Counted from the first letter of the stretch, positions 47,939-60,583 are shown. The stretch: 64,000 nt of DNA from Pyrocephalus nanus (GCA_038380795.1 CM076276.1:13344001-13408000); one strand, 5' to 3'. Translations and numbers: made by a program. The notes: generated from the letters alone by a model not told the origin.

Positions 47939-48374
47939 GTGCCTCTAGCACAGGCTGGGGAGCCGGGATCAGGATTTCCCAGAGCCGGAGGGAAGATCCT
48001 TCCCCTGCGGGACAACCTCAGCATCACCCGCCCTTCATCCCCACAGGGAAAGGGAGGTGAGGGATGGCACAGCCGGCATCACCCATCCCCAAAACGCCTG
48101 TGCCCCTTGCCGGGGGCACGGCAAGTGGGCAGGCAGTGCTGGCAGCAGAGAGGCTCTCCCAGGACCAGCCTGGCAAACAGACCATGGGAAGCCTGGGAGG
48201 ATCCCCTGCCACGGTGTAGGATGGGCACAGGGGTGGGGAGCCCACGGCCCCCCAAACACGTGGCTTCTCTCTGGCTTTCTGCCAGGCACGGTCTGGACGT
48301 GGCCATCTCTGTTTGGGGGTGTGTGGCGGGGGGAAAAAGCCCAGGCTTAAGGCTCCCAGCGATGGGAGATACCA

Positions 48375-48480
48375 GAACAGGAAATTAATGTTAATTAATT
48401 CATAATGACGCTGAGATAGTGATACCAGATGCTTCAAAAGTCCAACGGGGGAATCTGAAAGAGCTTTGTAAAAAAATCCA
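48375..48480. promoter_or_regulatory. AT-rich island, candidate conserved element
   Basis: GAAATTAATGTTAATTAATTC at about 48380-48400, then CATAATGACGCTGAG and a unique stretch to about 48480. Two overlapping TTAAT cores. Inference from composition. Confidence 0.25.
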
Positions 48481-48508
48481 TCGCCCACCGGCAGACCTGC
48501 CTTGCTGC

Positions 48509-48621
48509 AAGCTGGGAACGAGGGAGTGAGCTGGGAACTGGGGTCGAGCTGGGATCCAGGATCGAGCTGGGACTGAAGGACTGAGATAGAACTAGGGAAC
48601 AAGCTAGGAACAAGCTAGGAA
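48509..48621 (+). repeat. Degenerate AGCTGGGAAC tandem repeat
   Basis: Units of 10-15 bases reading (C)AGCTGGGA-(C/T)-N, drifting to AGCTAGGAAC in the last copies. Minisatellite. Confidence 0.75.
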
Positions 48622-50569
48622 TGATGGAAGAGGGGCATAGCCCAGTGAGGTGACAGGCTTACAGTCACCCCCAGTCACCTGCCACTCCACTCCCACCTTT
48701 CTCCCTCCCACCCCTGTTCAGAAGCTGGAGTGGAGCCGTGAGGCACACACTGTGCTCCGCTCTCTGGGGGGCAGGGCCTTTCCCAAGCCCCTTAATGCTC
48801 ATTTTTTTGTCTCCCTTCCTCCATTTTGGGCACACTGCGTGCAGGGCAGGTGGACGGGTGGGCACTGGGGCGCACAGGGGCCTGCAGCAGGGATGGAGGG
48901 ACAGGCTGGTGATCTGGGACAGGGACACAGGTGCTTTGCCAACCGGTGTCCCCACACTTGGAGGACAATTTCTCCTTCCTCATCCCTGAGAGCCAGCCCT
49001 CGCTCTGCACTGCCGAACCCAAATTAGGCTGGGCTTTAGCCAGGGGGTGCAGAAGAGCTTAGAAAGGGGCTTGAGCCTGGTGTCAGGTCCCCAGGGCTGG
49101 GGACCCCAGAGCCAGCGCCGGGAAGGATGAAATTGTGAACTCCACAGAAACCACGGACAAACCCCTGCTCTTGGAGCCGTTCACCACCCTGTCCCCCGGG
49201 ACAGTGCGGGTGTGATGCTCCTTCCCACAGGGATACACAGCCCCTGCACCCAGAGGGGACCCCCAGAGTGGGGAATAAGGGAGGTGGCGGAGGCCAGGCA
49301 GGGCCCAGCAGTGGCAGAGCAGGCTGGCAAGGCCGGGGCACGGCGCTGCCATCGCTGCTTACATAAGGTGCCCGCTCCGAGTGCCACACACCCGAGCGGC
49401 GACAGGAGAGGGGATGGACCCGTCCCTCCAGCAATCCCCCACAGTGACAGCGCTCCCACTCTTTCCAGACAGCACCCCCCAGAAACTGCCAACCTGGCCT
49501 CTTTCCACCTGCACAGAGGTTGGGTGAGGTCGCCGTGTCTCTCAGGAACATTCACACCCTACAACCTGACACAAATGGGGATGGAAAGGCAGGGTCTGAG
49601 CTGGCCGTGCAGTTCCCCCGACAGCTCCTGCGAAGTTTATCCGCAGCGGGAACGGTTTCCACCGCGCTGCCGGGGAAGCTGCCCCGGCTGGCGGGGAGAG
49701 GGAACCCCACTGGGAACATCAAGGAGCATCACAGAGCACCACGGCACGGGCAGGCCACCGACATCCCACCCTACCTGCTCCCGAGGGACTCGCTGTATCC
49801 CTAGGGGTCATTGCAGGGCTCAGAAAAAAACCCTCCTTGACTTCACAGGAAAAACCAACTCTTTTGGTTAAAGAGCAGCAGAGGCAACGCAGGATTTCAA
49901 AGTGTATTTTGAATCAGAGGCAAGAAATCAAGTGGCCTTTACCGTGCCTTCCCCAGCAAAGCCAGAGCTTTATTAAGCCTATCTGGCACAGACGGGAATG
50001 CTCACTGTTATTTCAGGCCTGAAAAGAGCAGGCAAGGATTTTTTTTAATTATTTTTTTTTTATTATTTTTTTTTTTTAGTCTTGTTTTCATTATTTTCTG
50101 GTGGCTTCATTGCTTTGTGCTCACACAAAGGGAATTTCACCTGCTGTTCCAAACAAAAGGCCCCGGAAAGTTTTGCAGAGAAAGGGATGAGGGGAAGGAG
50201 ATTTATAGAAGCAAAACGAGTTGTTGCAGGGTTTGTTGTGGATTTTTTTTTTTTTCACGGTGAGCTGTGAAACATCCCCAGCTCTTTGGTGCCTGCAGGA
50301 GACTCAGCACGGGCTTGCAAATCCCCTGTTCCCACCAGTGTCACCCCTGGCATGGGGTGTGGGGAAGTCTCACAGAAACTGGGGTTGATTTGGGGTGCAG
50401 AGGGAAGGCATCAGGACTGTTTCCCTTCTTCTTTGCAGGCAAAGTCGTCGCCACGCTTTCTAAGAACAGGAAGGAAAAAAATCCAGCCCTCGTTTGCCGA
50501 CACCACGGCAAAACAGGTGGTTCAAAATCACAAGAGCAGTGGGGGAGAAAAAAAACCCCACCCCTATTT

Positions 50570-50830
50570 GGTGATTTTGTGCTCATATTCGCTGCAAAAC
50601 TGTCCGGGAACGAATGCTGCTAAATACACACCATTTTCCCTCTCACACTCCTCGCTCTATAATTAAGAGAGACTTCTAAAAATACGAACGGCCTCGAGCA
50701 CCCAGCGAAGGCGTGCAGGTGCTGCAAACTGGAGGCACTTTAGTACAGCTCATTTTCTGGACAATTTTACTCGCCTGGCTCGTGCTCAGCGCCGATACTA
50801 TTACAGTGATGCAATTATGCTGCTGCTGCC
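50570..50830. promoter_or_regulatory. Candidate conserved element upstream region
   Basis: Unique AT-balanced sequence with GCTCTATAATTAAGAGAG (about 50653), CTTCTAAAAATACGAACGG (about 50671) and CTATTACAGTGATGCAATTATGC (about 50798). It lies about 0.7 kb downstream, in KCNJ12 direction, of the donor at 51473. Regulatory role inferred. Confidence 0.3.
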
Positions 50831-51472
50831 TCTGCCGCGCTCGGCTCGCTTTGCTTTTTTTCCCTGCGTTTCGTAGTTTGCCTTCGAAGCCCCCCCCCAA
50901 CCCCACAGCTCCCGAGCTCACCCCGAGCACGTCCCTGTGCCAGTGGGGTCCAGGGAGTTGGGGGTTAGAGGGTCGGGCGAGCGTGTGTCACACACGCATG
51001 TGGATCCACACGTGTGGGCGCAGAGGGGCACAACCCCGCGTGGGCATTGCCAAAAAACAACCGGCGTGCAAAAGTTTTGGGTGAGCAAGCGAGCTGGCCC
51101 GGGGGAAGCAGGAGGGGAGCAGGAGCACGGCGAGGAACCGGCGTTCCCCCAAAAGGCAGCAGCAAACCCTCGCTGCTGGCTGGGCAGGGAGGGGGGCCCA
51201 TGGCACTGGGCACAGTGAGGGCGGCCAGCCTGGCTAAACATCCCCCCCAGCCTGGCATTTGGGGTACAGGGGTGAGGGGGAACTTCCCCCTGGAAGCTGC
51301 CGCTGCTAAACTTCCCCGTCTTATTTCTCCATTAGGGCTGCAATAGGTGGAAGTGATTGACTCACTATGAGACTGCTGTTTTTGCCTCTGACTTGGGATT
51401 AAGACGGAGCTGGAGGAGCGGAGGAGCCGTCGCCCCGGCTCTCTGGCGGCAGACACCGGAGCCGGCACTTAC

Positions 51473-52000
51473 CTCTCACTGCATCCAGCCCCCCCGGCCG
51501 TGGGGCTGCGGGTCCTGGAGAGTTAGCTGGCAGGGGACCCCACATCCACTCGGGTTTCTCCTAGGACCGACGTTCGGCTGCTGCTTCTTAGGCACAGACC
51601 CAACCCCTCCATTGCAACCACGGGGGAAAAAAAAATATATATCTTCTTCCAAAAGAAAAAGAAAAAAAAAAAAAGGGAGGGAGATTAAAAAAAAAAAAAC
51701 CAAAACAAAACAAACCCCACGCTTTTTTTCTTGGTTCGGTTTCTCCCTGGAGAAAATAAGCAAAATAGATAAATCCCAGCGACCAAGAGATCCAGACTCA
51801 GGTGAATTTAGCTTCAAACTCCCTCTGTGCTTTCAGAGCCTTCACCCTCAAATGGGCTCTGGAAGATGCTGGGGGACCCATCGTTGCCAAAGTGTCATCA
51901 AATATCCTTCGGGCTCAACTCCGCTCCTGCCCGGGGAGGGTGGACTTCTTCCCTGCTTGCTGCGTGCTGTGGAGTTGGCAGGGACCTGCCTGTTCCAGCC
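51473..52000 (-). other. KCNJ12: Candidate distal KCNJ12 leader exon with GTAAGT donor
   Basis: On the minus strand TGCAGTGAGAG is followed by GTAAGTGCC, a near-perfect donor (GT at plus 51472-51471). Upstream there is a leader-like region with A/T-rich and pyrimidine-rich tracts, and beyond it an inverted CCAAT box at 52080-52084 in CpG-containing sequence, so a start near 51.9-52.0 kb is plausible. The exon would carry an upstream ORF at 51612-51523. Joined to 25502 the intron would be about 26 kb, reasonable for this gene. Not tested against any transcript. Confidence 0.3.
51523..51612 (-). CDS. Possible 29-codon upstream ORF
   Basis: In the candidate leader exon, GCAATGG (ATG at 51612-51610, G at -3 and +4, strong context) opens a 29-codon frame ended by TAA at 51525-51523, 50 bases before the donor. 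If the exon is used, this uORF would be expected to lower KCNJ12 translation. Peptide function is not implied. Confidence depends on the exon. Confidence 0.2.
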   Translation of the reverse strand: MEGLGLCLRSSSRTSVLGETRVDVGSPAS

Positions 52001-52048
52001 TCAGCGTGGAGGGTGGGTGGGTTGGTTGGTTGATGTGGGCTGGTTTTC

Positions 52049-52070
52049 TTTTTTTTTTTTTTTTTTTTTT
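52049..52070 (+). repeat. T22 homopolymer
   Basis: Twenty-two T residues just left of the CCAAT box. Low complexity. Confidence 0.9.
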
Positions 52071-52079
52071 CTCGCCGCT

Positions 52080-52084
52080 ATTGG
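52080..52084 (-). promoter_or_regulatory. CCAAT box, minus orientation
   Basis: ATTGG on plus reads CCAAT on minus within GGAAACCAATAGCGGCGAG, next to CpG-bearing GCTGCAGCGCTCGCTC (minus, about 52110-52125). Typical spacing would put a start at about 51980-52020, ahead of the 51473 donor. Confidence 0.3.
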
Positions 52085-52336
52085 TTTCCTTGCTATCTGA
52101 TCCTGAGCGAGCGCTGCAGCCTCGCCGCTTCCCTGCTTTTTTCCCCCAGCTCCCAGGCTTTTGACAGGGAATGAAACACAGACACCCAGTGAGACAGGCT
52201 CCGGCTTCTACAAAGCTCCACTCCCTCCTGCTGCCTTTGTCCGTGAACAGCAACTCCTCCAACTCTGCCCGTAGACACGAGGGAACCTCTGCATCAGCAC
52301 TTTCCTAATGGCTGCTTCGCCCCAGCCCTTCGGCCC

Positions 52337-52366
52337 TTCTTCTTCTTCTTCTTCTTCTTCTTCTTC
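52337..52366 (+). repeat. (TTC)n microsatellite
   Basis: About ten TTC units. In one frame it reads as a serine run, giving a false protein-like ORF. Confidence 0.95.
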
Positions 52367-54494
52367 CTCGCTTCCTCTCCTCCACCTTGATGGCTTCCGC
52401 TTGCTTTTTCTAGCCCGGCCTCGGCTCCGACAACCACAGCCAGAGCGAAGCAACAACCCTTTCCCGATGGATCCATCTCAGCTCCCCCGCGCCGGCTGCT
52501 GCGGTCGGGGGGTAGCGGCCCCGCAGTCCATCACCGTCCTTTCTGGGCACCTTCCACGAAAAATCGATGGCGGGTACCACGTCCCTGAAGGCTTCACTTT
52601 CAGCTGGTTTAAGGGGCAGGGGTTGTGTGTGCGGAGAGGAGCAGAGGGAGGGCTGGGTATTGAAGCCACTTCTTTTTATTGCAGGAGAGGATTTTTTTTT
52701 TTATTTTTATTTTTTTAAAAAAAAAGATTGACCGGAGTCCAAGTTTACTTCTTGGTGGTGAGCATTATTTTAAGCTGTTTGGGTGTCTCCAGGTCACCCT
52801 GTTCTTATAACAGCGAGGCCTTTTTGGAGAGGGTCGAAGTGAAACCTTGCTCCCCCAGCCTCTTTCCCCCCGTGGAGGGGAGCAGGAGGCAGAGGATGCT
52901 GCAGTGGGCTCACAACCCCGGCTGGCTCCCAGCCAGAGGGAGATGCAAACCAGCCACCGTCTGTAATTTTTGCTACACTTCCTCCACACTCGGTCACCCG
53001 CGAGATCCCAGGGCTGCTGCCTGTTCCTTTTTTGGGGATTCACAGGCTTTGTTCAAAAAAAAAAAATTCACCGCCAGGAGACCTCCAGCCTCGACAGCGA
53101 CGCTCGGCCCTGCTCAGCGTGGCTGTCGAGCAGCAGGCGGGTCACAGAAAAGCCATAACGCCCCCCAGACCCCGGCACATGGAGAGGCTCCCTCCCCACC
53201 TGCCCTTTTGCATCACCTCCCACTCCTTCCCAGCCTCCCTTCACTATTCCTTGTCTCCCACCATGAGTTTGGGATCAGTGACTCCTCCCCCCCCCCTTCG
53301 GCAGCATCCTGGAGCAGTGACTCTCCTTGTCCTCAGCTCCTGTTTTCTCCCTGGCATGGCAATGCAGCATCGACCCCTCACTGCTCCCAAACACCCCGAA
53401 TTCAGAGCATCTCAGGGCAATGCTCACAGTGACGCCTCCACTCCCCTCTCCACACTGGCTTGTCCATCTCACCCCATTCCACCAACCTCACAAACACGGA
53501 ATTTTACCCAACACTTTAAAATCCCAGGATGAGAAGCACCTCAGGGCCTTGTTCTATCCAAACCCTGGTGGATACTCAGCCAGGATTTGGGGTTTGCAGG
53601 TTGGAGGCAACACCAGCTCACACACTGGGCATGGTGGTCTTGAAGAAGACCACCCAGGGGCTACCTGACCACAAAACACTGCTCCCTTCTGCCTGTCATG
53701 CAGCTCCTTGTAGCCTGGCATTCTCCTCTCTGAGGGCTTCTCTCCTGCCACGCCACCATGATCATGGAAAGCTTCCCAAATCCCTCCCTGCCCCGATCCC
53801 CAGCCAGCAGTGCCAGCCCAAAGCTCCCTCCACTCCCTCCAGCAAGAGACACAATTAATGCACCCAGTAGCCAAAAAATTGGCCAAAGAGCTGGGGTGGG
53901 CAACTGGCCACAGGCCAGGGGCACCGTGAGGGGAGTGGCTGCAGGGTCCCCTGTCCCAGCCCTCTCCCACTGGCTGCTCCCCAGCTTGGTGCTCTACTGG
54001 GACTTTTTTCCAGCAAGTGAGAGATTTGGGGGATAATTTGCAGGGAAACACGTGGGCACCCTGGGGGGCTGCAACCCTTGGGGCCAGCTGGGAGGGCAGG
54101 ATGAAGCTGGGCATCCAGAACTGGTGAGGCTGGTGTTCCCACCACCTGGCTGTGCTGGCGGCTTATCCCTCACTCCTCAGTTTGCCACAGGAAATGCAAA
54201 TAAGTAGCCTGGGATTTCCATCCCAGTAAGCCCCAGGTTCCCTCTACTCCTGGGCAGTAGAGAGGTTTCCCATTTTTTTCCATTAGGGCTGGGCAGTGCC
54301 ATAGGGAAGTGTGGGCACAGGACCACAGCCCTGGGAACTCCCGTGTCCCTGGTGGGCTCCCAGCTGGGGAACAGCTCCAGGCAGGATCCAACCTCCCCTA
54401 GGCCAGCTGTGGCCTCTCTCTCAGGAGCTGTGGAAGTGAGGGAAGGAGGGCAAGGGGGTGAAACGAGGGGTGCACCCTGGTGGGGTCTCCGTCG

Positions 54495-54640
54495 AGCCCC
54501 TTTTCCGACGCCCCCAGCGCGGCTGCGCAGGACGATGAGCAAGTCAGCACAGAGCCATTAGGGCTAATTTAATCAAGACGGATGGCCCGATTGGAGGGCT
54601 GCCGTCCATAAATCCCCCGCTCCCGCTGCATTAGTGTCAG
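54495..54640. promoter_or_regulatory. Candidate conserved element
   Basis: Unique block with CATTAGGGCTAATTTAATC (about 54557), AAGACGGATGGCCCGATTGG and CCGTCCATAAATCC (about 54604). Mixed AT-rich cores with several CpGs and no repeat structure; enhancer-like by composition. Confidence 0.3.
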
Positions 54641-55264
54641 GCCTCCTGGAGGAAGAGGCCGAGGGGGAGGCGCGGGGGGGAGCAGGGATGGGGAAACGTG
54701 CTAAGTCACCCATCCTCCCGATGGCACAGGGCCGCTAGGACTGGGTGCCACCACCCCGTCCCACAGTGAGCAGCCTGGCCCCAGGGGACATGCCCACCAT
54801 CCTCCGGCCCCTCCAAAAACTCAGCAGCTGGAGAGGGTGGGATTTCAAGCAGCCTGGGTTTTCTGAACCCCAGAAGGTGCAGGGGTTGTTCACAAATCCC
54901 CCAGGGAAGGGGGGTTTGTTCCAATGGGAATCTCCTGCACTCACCTCAGGTAGTTCTGCAGCAGGAGGAAAGTGGAGTGCTGGGGGGAATAGGCTTGAAG
55001 CCCCATGGTGGGTCACAGTGTAATAACTGGGACTCAGAAATAAAGCCTGAGAAAGCCCAAAGGCTGATGGATGCAGCATTCCCTCCAGAGCCCAGCGAGA
55101 CACCCCAAACTCAAGCCACACCAGCCCAGGATGGCACTGCTGGTCATCCCTCTGGGGTACCAGCTCTGCTCTCTCGGCACCCCACTCCCTTCCCACTGCT
55201 GCTCCTCGAAGAGACCATTTCAGGCTCAGGGTTGCCATCTGATGACCCAAAACAGCCACATCCC

Positions 55265-55560
55265 CGCATCCACCGGGCACGGGCGGCGGAAGCCACGCGT
55301 GCCGCCGCGCCGCGCGAGCCAAGCCAGGAAATGAGCTCTCATCCATCCAGGTTAAAAATAGCCGTGAGCTTTTGCCGCTTAACACGCCTTGCCCCGGCTC
55401 TCCAGCCGAGCTGGCTCCCGTGTCGCCGCCCGCCTGCCCACCCAGCCCACCGTGCCGAAAAGCGGCCTCGGGGAAGGGCCCGGTCGGCTGCCGCCATCTG
55501 CTCCGGGCGCTGGCACCGCCGCCGGCGTGGGGTGCCGGCTCTGCCAGGCTGCGCTGTTGG
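55265..55560. promoter_or_regulatory. CpG-rich block with a MEF2-consensus site
   Basis: Dense CpGs (GGCGGCGG, GCCGCCGCGCCGCGCG) flank TTAAAAATAG at 55352-55361, an exact YTAWWWWTAR match. Could be a small CpG island promoter or enhancer; no splice donor or start signal was convincing on either strand. Confidence 0.3.
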
Positions 55561-58500
55561 CCGGTGTGATGATGCAGAGGGCCAAGTCCTGGTGGGTTTT
55601 GGGAAGATGAATGGCCAGGGGATGCGGCGGACGGATGGGAGGACGGCATGGGTTTGTGGGCAGCGCTGTCACCCCCAGAGCGCTCACGGAGGCTGCGTGG
55701 TCGCCTGGCAAGGGAGAAAACAGGGGTGCTGGCCCAGTGCAGGAGGAAAGATACTGGTGCAATGGGGATGGGAGGTGACTGGGTCATTTCAGCCTGAGGA
55801 TGTCCGGGAGCAGCTGGATGATGGAGAGAGGGATGCTCAGCCCTAACCTCCATGTCCAGAGCACCGCGAGGGCTGTCCTGGCAGATAGCAAGGAGCACAA
55901 CTCAAACAGCTCAGGGTGGTTGACCTCAGGGAATGAGGAGCAGTGAGCTGTGGCACTGGCATGGATTTATCTGGAAAAAGGAGAATGCACATCCCTGTGC
56001 ACCTCTGGTTTCTGGCTGCGCTTCAGTGAGGCCAAGAGGGAGGGAGGGAGGGCAGGGAGGAGCTGGACTGCCGGCAGGAGGAGCACGGTGGCCGAGGTCA
56101 GTGCTCACAGTGCCTTTGTGAGACCACGAGTGAGACCAGGGACCAGGAATCGCTGACTGAGGCAAGAATCAGCCACTGACACTCAGGAATGCAGAGTGGA
56201 TCTCCATAGGCTGGCTGTGAGCAGCACCATGTCCAGAGGGTCTGGCACCCTGGGCTCAGCACCTTTGTATCCACTCAGCCAGGAAAGAAAAGCAAAGGCA
56301 GGGTTGGGCCTGAGGAATCATCAGTCAGGAGCAATAACCAGTTCCATGTAAAGCCATGGAGCAGGTGAGCCATTTCTCCCCCAGAATGGCTAGCACGGGG
56401 AAAAACAAGACATTTGAACTTCTGCCAGTTGACAAAATGAAATGCCACGTGTAGCCAGTGAAACTCTGCAGATTTTGCTAATAAAGGATTGATCCATCCA
56501 GCTTCCAGCTGGATTCCAGCCCCAGCCACCACACAGACACCGGCAGCCATCACATCCCAGCACTGGTGCCACACTGAAGGCTCAGGCTCTCTGCAAACCC
56601 AAGCACTGCCCCACGGCAGGGACACAGATCCCACGACCAAGTTTGCTCCCACTCTTTGCATCCCCGTGTTTGCCCTGGGGACCTTGCTGCTGGGATAGCA
56701 CCGTGTCCCTTGGGAGACTCTAGCACATCTCAGGAAATTTTCCCATTCTATTCAGCTTAATTTCACCCATTAGAGCTTGTTTCAGCAGGGTCCCCAGGGA
56801 ATGTCACTCCCCAGCATCTTCCTCTCACTCTTCCTCCGCTTCTCTCCTCCTTCACACTCAAACATCTCACCTCAGGGAGGCTGAGCCTTGCTCCACCCTG
56901 AGCAGCGCTGGTCCAAACAACCATACCCTTCAGAAAACGTGTCCCTACACCATCCCAAAGGATTTTCCATGTGGTCACGATACTCTTTTTAGGAGTTCAA
57001 AGTCACTGGCCCTTCCTCACTGCACACAGAGAGGTCCAGGCCATGTCTAGGACAAACCTTGGCCAGAGGTGGGATCCTGCTCCTTATCCACAGCTGAAGA
57101 GCAGAAAAAAAAGAGCCAATTTGGGAAAACCATGAACCCTCAGCACGCCACCAGCTCGAGATCAGGCCAGAGACTCTGTCACGAGTATCCCACACCAAAA
57201 ATATGTGATAAACCAGAGGTGAGAAGCTTTGCTGCTGCTATCATGCCCTGCCATGTTTGGGAGGAGGATTTGGGGCAGCAGACAGGAATTCCTAGACTTT
57301 GTGCATAAGCTCAGTGGCCCAGGCCAGCTGGGATGAGCACAGGTTTGGCTTTTTACCATGGGATGCTCCCAAAGGAACAGCGAAGGGCAGCTCCCCTGGG
57401 CCCCCCACAGTGCTCATAGCACCCAGGAGAAACCATGGAGCCCCCTTCAGCTCTCCTCACTCCACAGCCAGTGCTCAGCTCTCCTTTCCCTCATCCAAAG
57501 GGTGGGTTATTTTAGGAAAGGAGGAGGAAAGAGCAGCAGTGACGAGTGACCGATGGCTGCTCGTAGCAGGGCCCAGACAGGCTGGACAACCCCCCAGGGG
57601 TCAGACAGGCACCTCACACAACACAGAGCTCTGGCTACAGCCAAAGAGCCCAACTGGCCTCTTACATAAACGACCTCAGGGCAGCGGCTCCGAGACCACC
57701 AGAGCAGGCAGCAGATGCTCCGAGGCAAAATCCACCCGGTCCCGAGCAGACGTCACCTAATCAGTGTGTTGGCTCCTTCCCAAGGCGGTCTTGGGGCACA
57801 CAGTAAATATCTTATATAAGCACCTCTGGCCTGGGGTCGGATCCAGTTCAGCTGGGCTGTACAGTGATTTTCTCCTGAGCGGAGGCACCAGAGGGGCCAT
57901 AAGGGGCTCTCTCCAGCCTGGACCTGTTATGTGGCTGTAGAACCCCCTTGGTGACCTGTCTCCACAGCTTTGCCAGAGGAGGCTCCAGCAAAAACCCTGG
58001 TGTATGGAGAAGAACCGGCCATCCCCAGTGACAAAAAAGGACAGAAGAAGGGGTCAAAATGACAAGTCACCGCTGCCCCCAAACTATTTGTCCTCCAGGA
58101 CTCGGTAGCTGGGTGCCCAGCAGGGGAAAGCCTTGAGAGCCCAGCATCCCTCCATAGCAAGGCAGTGCTTCCAGCCCAGCCACAGTCCCTTCTGTGCTGG
58201 AGACATCACACCAAGCCAGGAGACTCTGCCAGTGCTCACCTCCCACCACTCAGGAGATTTTAGATCCCAGTCTCCTCTCCGGCAGGTTAACCCCCAAATT
58301 TCTCAGCACTGCCAGAGACAGGAGAGGTCCTTCCTCTGCCCCAAGCAACCTCCTGGAGACCACTGAAGAGAGTCCATGGCTGGACACAACTGGGGGTAAA
58401 AGCAGCTGGGCTGGAGCATTACCAGGCTACACAGGATGGATAACCTGGGAGCATCTTCAGCACTTCAACTGTCAGTGCTGGCTGTCCCTCCAGGCTGCTC

Positions 58501-59220
58501 AATCGGGTAAAAACTGCGGTGAGGGCTGTGCTGGCAGACACTAATTCTCCCTAAATGACCTCTCTCCAGGTTCACATCTTTAGGGGGTTTACCCACAGTG
58601 TTTTTAGCCAAAGAAAAATCCCAAATGAGTGGTCTCAAGCCTCATTATTGCCTTTACCTGCCAGCACCAGCCTTGGGGAACTTGCCCATCCACGGGACAT
58701 CCCCTTCTCTGCCAGCCTAGATGACACTCAAGCATGATGGGTTCAGACACCATCAGGAGGGTGCTCAGAGGCACAGACAGCAGGAGGCCCAGGGAGCAGA
58801 CAGGACACGGCCTGCCCCAGCCTCCTGCTCCTCTTTGACAGGTCACTTAAACACTGCAGCCACCAAAACCCCATTCCCATCTTTCACAAGAGGCATTTCA
58901 CACCACCCACCCCCACTGCTAAACAAAGCAGCCCCAGTGTTACTGCACCACCTGGGGCAGTCCTGGGCACTGAGCAAGGTTAAACTCATCCCTGCAGAAT
59001 CAAAAGAGCAAAAGAAAACTGTACATTCAGATGGAAACAAATTGTTTTCAAGTGAAAGACAAAATTATAAAGATTTTTTTTTTCCATGAGGCTCATAGCA
59101 GTTTGTTCAATCCAAAAGGAATCAGCTCCTCACCAGGCTGTTGCACTTATTTGTTAATCACAGTTCTCCTCCAGATTAGTTAAAAGACATTTTCCAAACC
59201 AGAAAAGGCAAAGCTGCATT

Positions 59221-59239
59221 AAAAAAAAAAAAAAAAAAA
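59221..59239 (+). repeat. A19 homopolymer
   Basis: Nineteen A residues; flanking sequence is AT-rich and unrecognised. Confidence 0.9.
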
Positions 59240-60583
59240 GGCCAAAAATCAATGAATCTCCAAACAGAGTATTCTGACTCTTCCTGAAAACTTCACATTT
59301 ACAAAAGCCGAGGTAAAGAAAGCATTGTGATCTTCCCAGTCGTTCCTCTCCCCCATTTTGTGCAATCACATGTAATTCCCAGGCGCTGTGTGAGTTTGGG
59401 ATGGGTGCCAGGCTCTGCAGTGCCGGTGCCGAGCACGCACAGCTGCCGGCACACACCGGAGCAGAGCGGCAGCTCAGCCACAGGGACACAGCACCCAGCC
59501 AGGCCGAGGGCAGGGAGCTCATGCAAGGGTGGGAAAAGGCTCTTTCCCCTTTTCCTGGCCTGCTCAAACCTCCGGGGTGAGCCAGGGAATCCCATGTGGG
59601 ATGTGGGGTTTGCACATGGCAGGTGGTACCTGCTGCTCCGGGATGCTTCAATGCAATGGCTTAAAAAGACCAGGAAGGGGTGATTCCCACATGGAGCTGC
59701 TGCAGAACTTCCTACAACCCTCCCTCTCAGCAGGGACCTGACCCCTCTGCCGTGCACAGGGAGCACGTGAACCTCACAGGGGGATACCAAAGCAAGGAGC
59801 ATCGCGTAGGTGAGGTGTAGCACCTAGAGAAGGTGTGTTCCAGGTTTCCAGGAGAACAGGAAACTCCTCCCTCTGCTACAGCAGCCCATGCCTTAAATCC
59901 AGCCCCACTGGGCTGGCAATTTGGCTGCCACCAGCTGGATATGCCCATGGGAGAGCAGAAATTTTGTGTGTCCTTCCCTAAGGACTGCAGCCAGTCCAAG
60001 GGGACTGCCCACCAACCACACCAGCACTGTGCCTCCCATCTAAGATACTCCTGCAGAATTCCTTTTTTTCCCCCCTCTCTTTCCTTCCCTTCTGGATACT
60101 GGATAATAAAAGACAAAGCAGCAAAAACCTTCCCAAAGCCCAGTCCCAAGCAACAAAGACCCCCGAGCCCCCTGATGTCGTTTGATGTCAGCGAGCTTCC
60201 AGTGTCAATTTTAGGATTGGTTTATCAGGGCTCAAACTGCGCTTCTCCCCCGGGGGATCTTCCACTTCTTCTCCATTAAAATAAAAAGGAGAAAACTTTT
60301 AAAAGCCCACTGTTTAACAAGGCAGCTGCAGGGAGGCTACTCGACTGATTGAGTTTTTACCTGGTCCTTACAGGCAAGCTCAAGTACTTAACATAGAAAT
60401 GAGGTTTAGTCACAGCGAGGCATTTGGGATTAGAGTTGGCTGGAGAAACTCTGATGAAACCACGTTCCTCCAGAATATGCACTCTTGTCAAAATTGAAAT
60501 GCTTTGTGAGATTGAATAGGTTTAGCCAGAAGTTCATTTCCTAAAGAAAATCGGGGAGAGGTTGCAGGAAAATTTGTTGAATG

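Larger units (their letters stand above)
36041..51470. other. Gene-free DNA, possibly distal KCNJ12 intron
   Basis: No supported coding sequence. Holds a CR1 fragment (38362-38500), a pentamer satellite (37111-37339), a MEF2-consensus site (38951-38960), purine tracts (44374-44412, 44896-45066), degenerate tandem repeats (47836-47938, 48509-48621), and several AT-rich islands (44190-44290, 44540-44640, 45370-45545, 48375-48480, 50570-50830). The patch at 36041-36185 right of the CpG island is also unique and AT-richer. Confidence 0.6.

Noticed and set aside
52308..52718. 136-codon serine-run protein
   Set aside because: The serine run is a (TTC)n microsatellite and the C-terminus reads through T-rich simple sequence.
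54735..55898. 387-codon minus-strand frame, the longest outside KCNJ12
   Set aside because: It overlaps a 289-codon frame on the other strand, lies in GC-rich DNA where stop codons are rare, and shows no domain, signal peptide or familiar motif.
57795..57850. TATA-type core promoter (CTTATATAAGC)
   Set aside because: The motif is present but isolated: no downstream exon, donor or open frame of interest follows on either strand.
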